A stretch of DNA of 5,615 bases. Origin: Rhodospirillales bacterium (GTDB lineage: Bacteria > Pseudomonadota > Alphaproteobacteria > Rhodospirillales > UBA2165). Position numbers and translations under genes: made by a program. The first letter of the stretch is position 1, and each line of letters begins with the position of its first letter. The notes under the pieces were generated by a model that had not been told where the DNA came from, searched no databases, and was given only the letters and a program-made list of their open reading frames with translations. This document shows, piece after piece, positions 4,743 to 5,615 of this stretch. Where the stretch lies: positions 1 through 5,615 of the forward strand of contig JABMOP010000447.1 of the NCBI GenBank assembly GCA_013204125.1. The letters run 5' to 3'.

Positions 4743-5357
4743 ATGACAAATCGCATCCGTGCGAAGCATAAGATCGACCGCCGCCTCCGCTGCAATTTGT
4801 GGGGACGGGCCAAAAGCCCCTTCAATACCCGTGAATACGGCCCTGGACTGCATGGACAGCGCCGCCGCAAGCAATCCAACTTCGGAACGCAGTTGGAAGC
4901 GAAGCAGAAGCTGAAGGGCTATTACGGCAATATCAACGAGCGCCAATTCCGCCGCTATTTCGCAGAAGCGGTGCGCCGCAAGGGCGATACTTCGGAAAAC
5001 CTGGTCGGTATTCTGGAACGCCGGCTGGACGCGGTCATTTATCGCATGAAATTTGTGCCTACCGTTTTCGCTTCCCGCCAGTTCATCAATCACGGCCATA
5101 TCCAAGTGAACGGAAAACGGGTCAATATCCCGTCCTATGTGGTTGCCGATGGCGACGTAATCGAAGTGAAGGAAAAATCCCGCGACTTGCCGTTGGTCCT
5201 CGAAGCTGCCGGCTCGCCCGAACGCGATGTCCCGGAATATATAACGGTGGACCACGCCAAGATGCGCGGCACGTTCGTCCGCACCCCGTTATTGCACGAT
5301 GTGCCCTACCCGGTGCAGATGGAACCCAACCTCGTGGTCGAGTTTTATTCCCGCTAA
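4743..5357 (+). CDS. rpsD: 30S ribosomal protein S4
   Basis: S4 is a primary 16S rRNA-binding protein that nucleates assembly of the small-subunit body and shapes the decoding accuracy centre with S5. The 204-residue length is normal. The N-terminal region has KIDRRLRCNLWGRAKSP, then REYGPGLHGQRRRKQSNFG (30-48) and KQKLKGYYGNINERQFRR (54-71). The S4 RNA-binding domain (about 93-155) has RLDAVIYRMKFVPTVFASRQ and GHIQVNGKRVNIPSY. The end PYPVQMEPNLVVEFYSR is almost invariant. The N-terminus lacks the CxxC-type zinc site, so it is the zinc-independent form. As in other Alphaproteobacteria the gene stands alone, not in the alpha operon with rpoA. It has its own promoter and leader. The FAH-family gene starts 24 bp later in the same frame and may be cotranscribed. 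Confidence 0.98.
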   Translation: MTNRIRAKHKIDRRLRCNLWGRAKSPFNTREYGPGLHGQRRRKQSNFGTQLEAKQKLKGYYGNINERQFRRYFAEAVRRKGDTSENLVGILERRLDAVIYRMKFVPTVFASRQFINHGHIQVNGKRVNIPSYVVADGDVIEVKEKSRDLPLVLEAAGSPERDVPEYITVDHAKMRGTFVRTPLLHDVPYPVQMEPNLVVEFYSR

Positions 5358-5381
5358 CAGCCGCGATCATTAAATCGGACA

Positions 5382-5615
5382 ATGGCTGCCCTCCTAAATG
5401 CTGGTTCTAAAGTTCTGGTGTTCGGCGGGCACGCGGCCGTGCACGCCCATTCCAGCAATATGCCGGACGGCCCGCTGACCGCGTATTTCAAGTTTCCGGC
5501 GGCCTTCGCCGATCCCGGCGTCGACATCGTTTTACCCGGCAAGGGCCGCGTCTTTGATGCCGATTGCGCCTTAGGCGTCGTCATCGGCAAGCCGGGCGGA
5601 CGCATGGCGTTAACC
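5382..5615 (+). CDS. fumarylacetoacetate hydrolase (FAH)-family protein, 5' end (3' partial)
   Basis: The frame stays open from ATG 5382 to the window edge (78 residues). It is in the same frame as rpsD, and between the rpsD stop and this ATG there is no other start codon. The sequence resembles the FAH N-terminal catalytic fold: KVLVFGGHAAVHAHSS (10-25) matches the usual K.ICVGLNY.DHA segment, and PLTAYFKFPAAFADPG (31-46) matches the P.LF.K...al.GPG segment. IVLPGKGRVFDADCALGVVIGK (49-70) matches I.LP.....DYE.ELAVVIGK. Family members hydrolyse or decarboxylate C-C bonds in acylpyruvates, oxaloacetate or aromatic-ring cleavage products, using a divalent metal. The two glutamates of the ExE metal motif are here Asp61 and Ala63, so metal binding may differ. 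The ribosome site is weak (CGGA). The remaining protein, including the third metal ligand, lies outside the window. Confidence 0.75.
   Translation, partial: MAALLNAGSKVLVFGGHAAVHAHSSNMPDGPLTAYFKFPAAFADPGVDIVLPGKGRVFDADCALGVVIGKPGGRMALT

Noticed and set aside
4245..5255. Long open frame of 336 codons on - across the HNH gene and rpsD
   Set aside because: It is antisense to two certain genes; the protein has no family resemblance and arises from codon bias in the real frames.

Overview
The window looks like chromosomal core DNA of an alphaproteobacterium. The strongest indicator is a GcrA-family cell-cycle regulator, a family essentially confined to Alphaproteobacteria. The zinc-motif-free S4 protein, of the type I know from this class, and a GluQ-type synthetase fit that reading. 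Base composition is moderately GC-rich and looks uniform. I see no insertion sequence, phage gene, CRISPR array, tRNA or rRNA. I cannot name the genus; a Rhodospirillales-like or marine lineage is only a guess.

Layout from left to right: (1) the 3' end of a TauD/TfdA-type Fe(II)/2-oxoglutarate dioxygenase on +; (2) convergent to it, an exported SH3b-domain protein on -; (3) a divergent intergenic region of about 300 bp between that gene and gcrA, holding a perfect DnaA box flanked by two perfect inverted repeats; (4) gcrA on +; (5) convergent to gcrA, a small gene on - whose C-terminal half resembles the C-terminal domain of the flagellar switch protein FliG; (6) gluQ on -, upstream of the FliG-like gene; (7) divergent from gluQ, a phospholipase/carboxylesterase-type alpha/beta hydrolase on +, then an HNH endonuclease-like gene with its own likely promoter; (8) rpsD (ribosomal protein S4) with a strong sigma-70-like promoter and a leader of roughly 110 nt; (9) 24 bp after rpsD, the 5' end of a fumarylacetoacetate hydrolase (FAH)-family gene that runs off the window.

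Most genes are housekeeping or conserved hypothetical genes and do not form one pathway. The most informative regulatory signal is the DnaA box upstream of gcrA, since in Caulobacter DnaA activates gcrA, so the DnaA-to-GcrA link may be conserved here. The least described coding features are the stand-alone FliG_C-like protein, the C-terminal part of the SH3b protein, and the FAH-family protein, in which two positions that normally carry metal-binding acids are altered. I found no convincing new multi-gene system.
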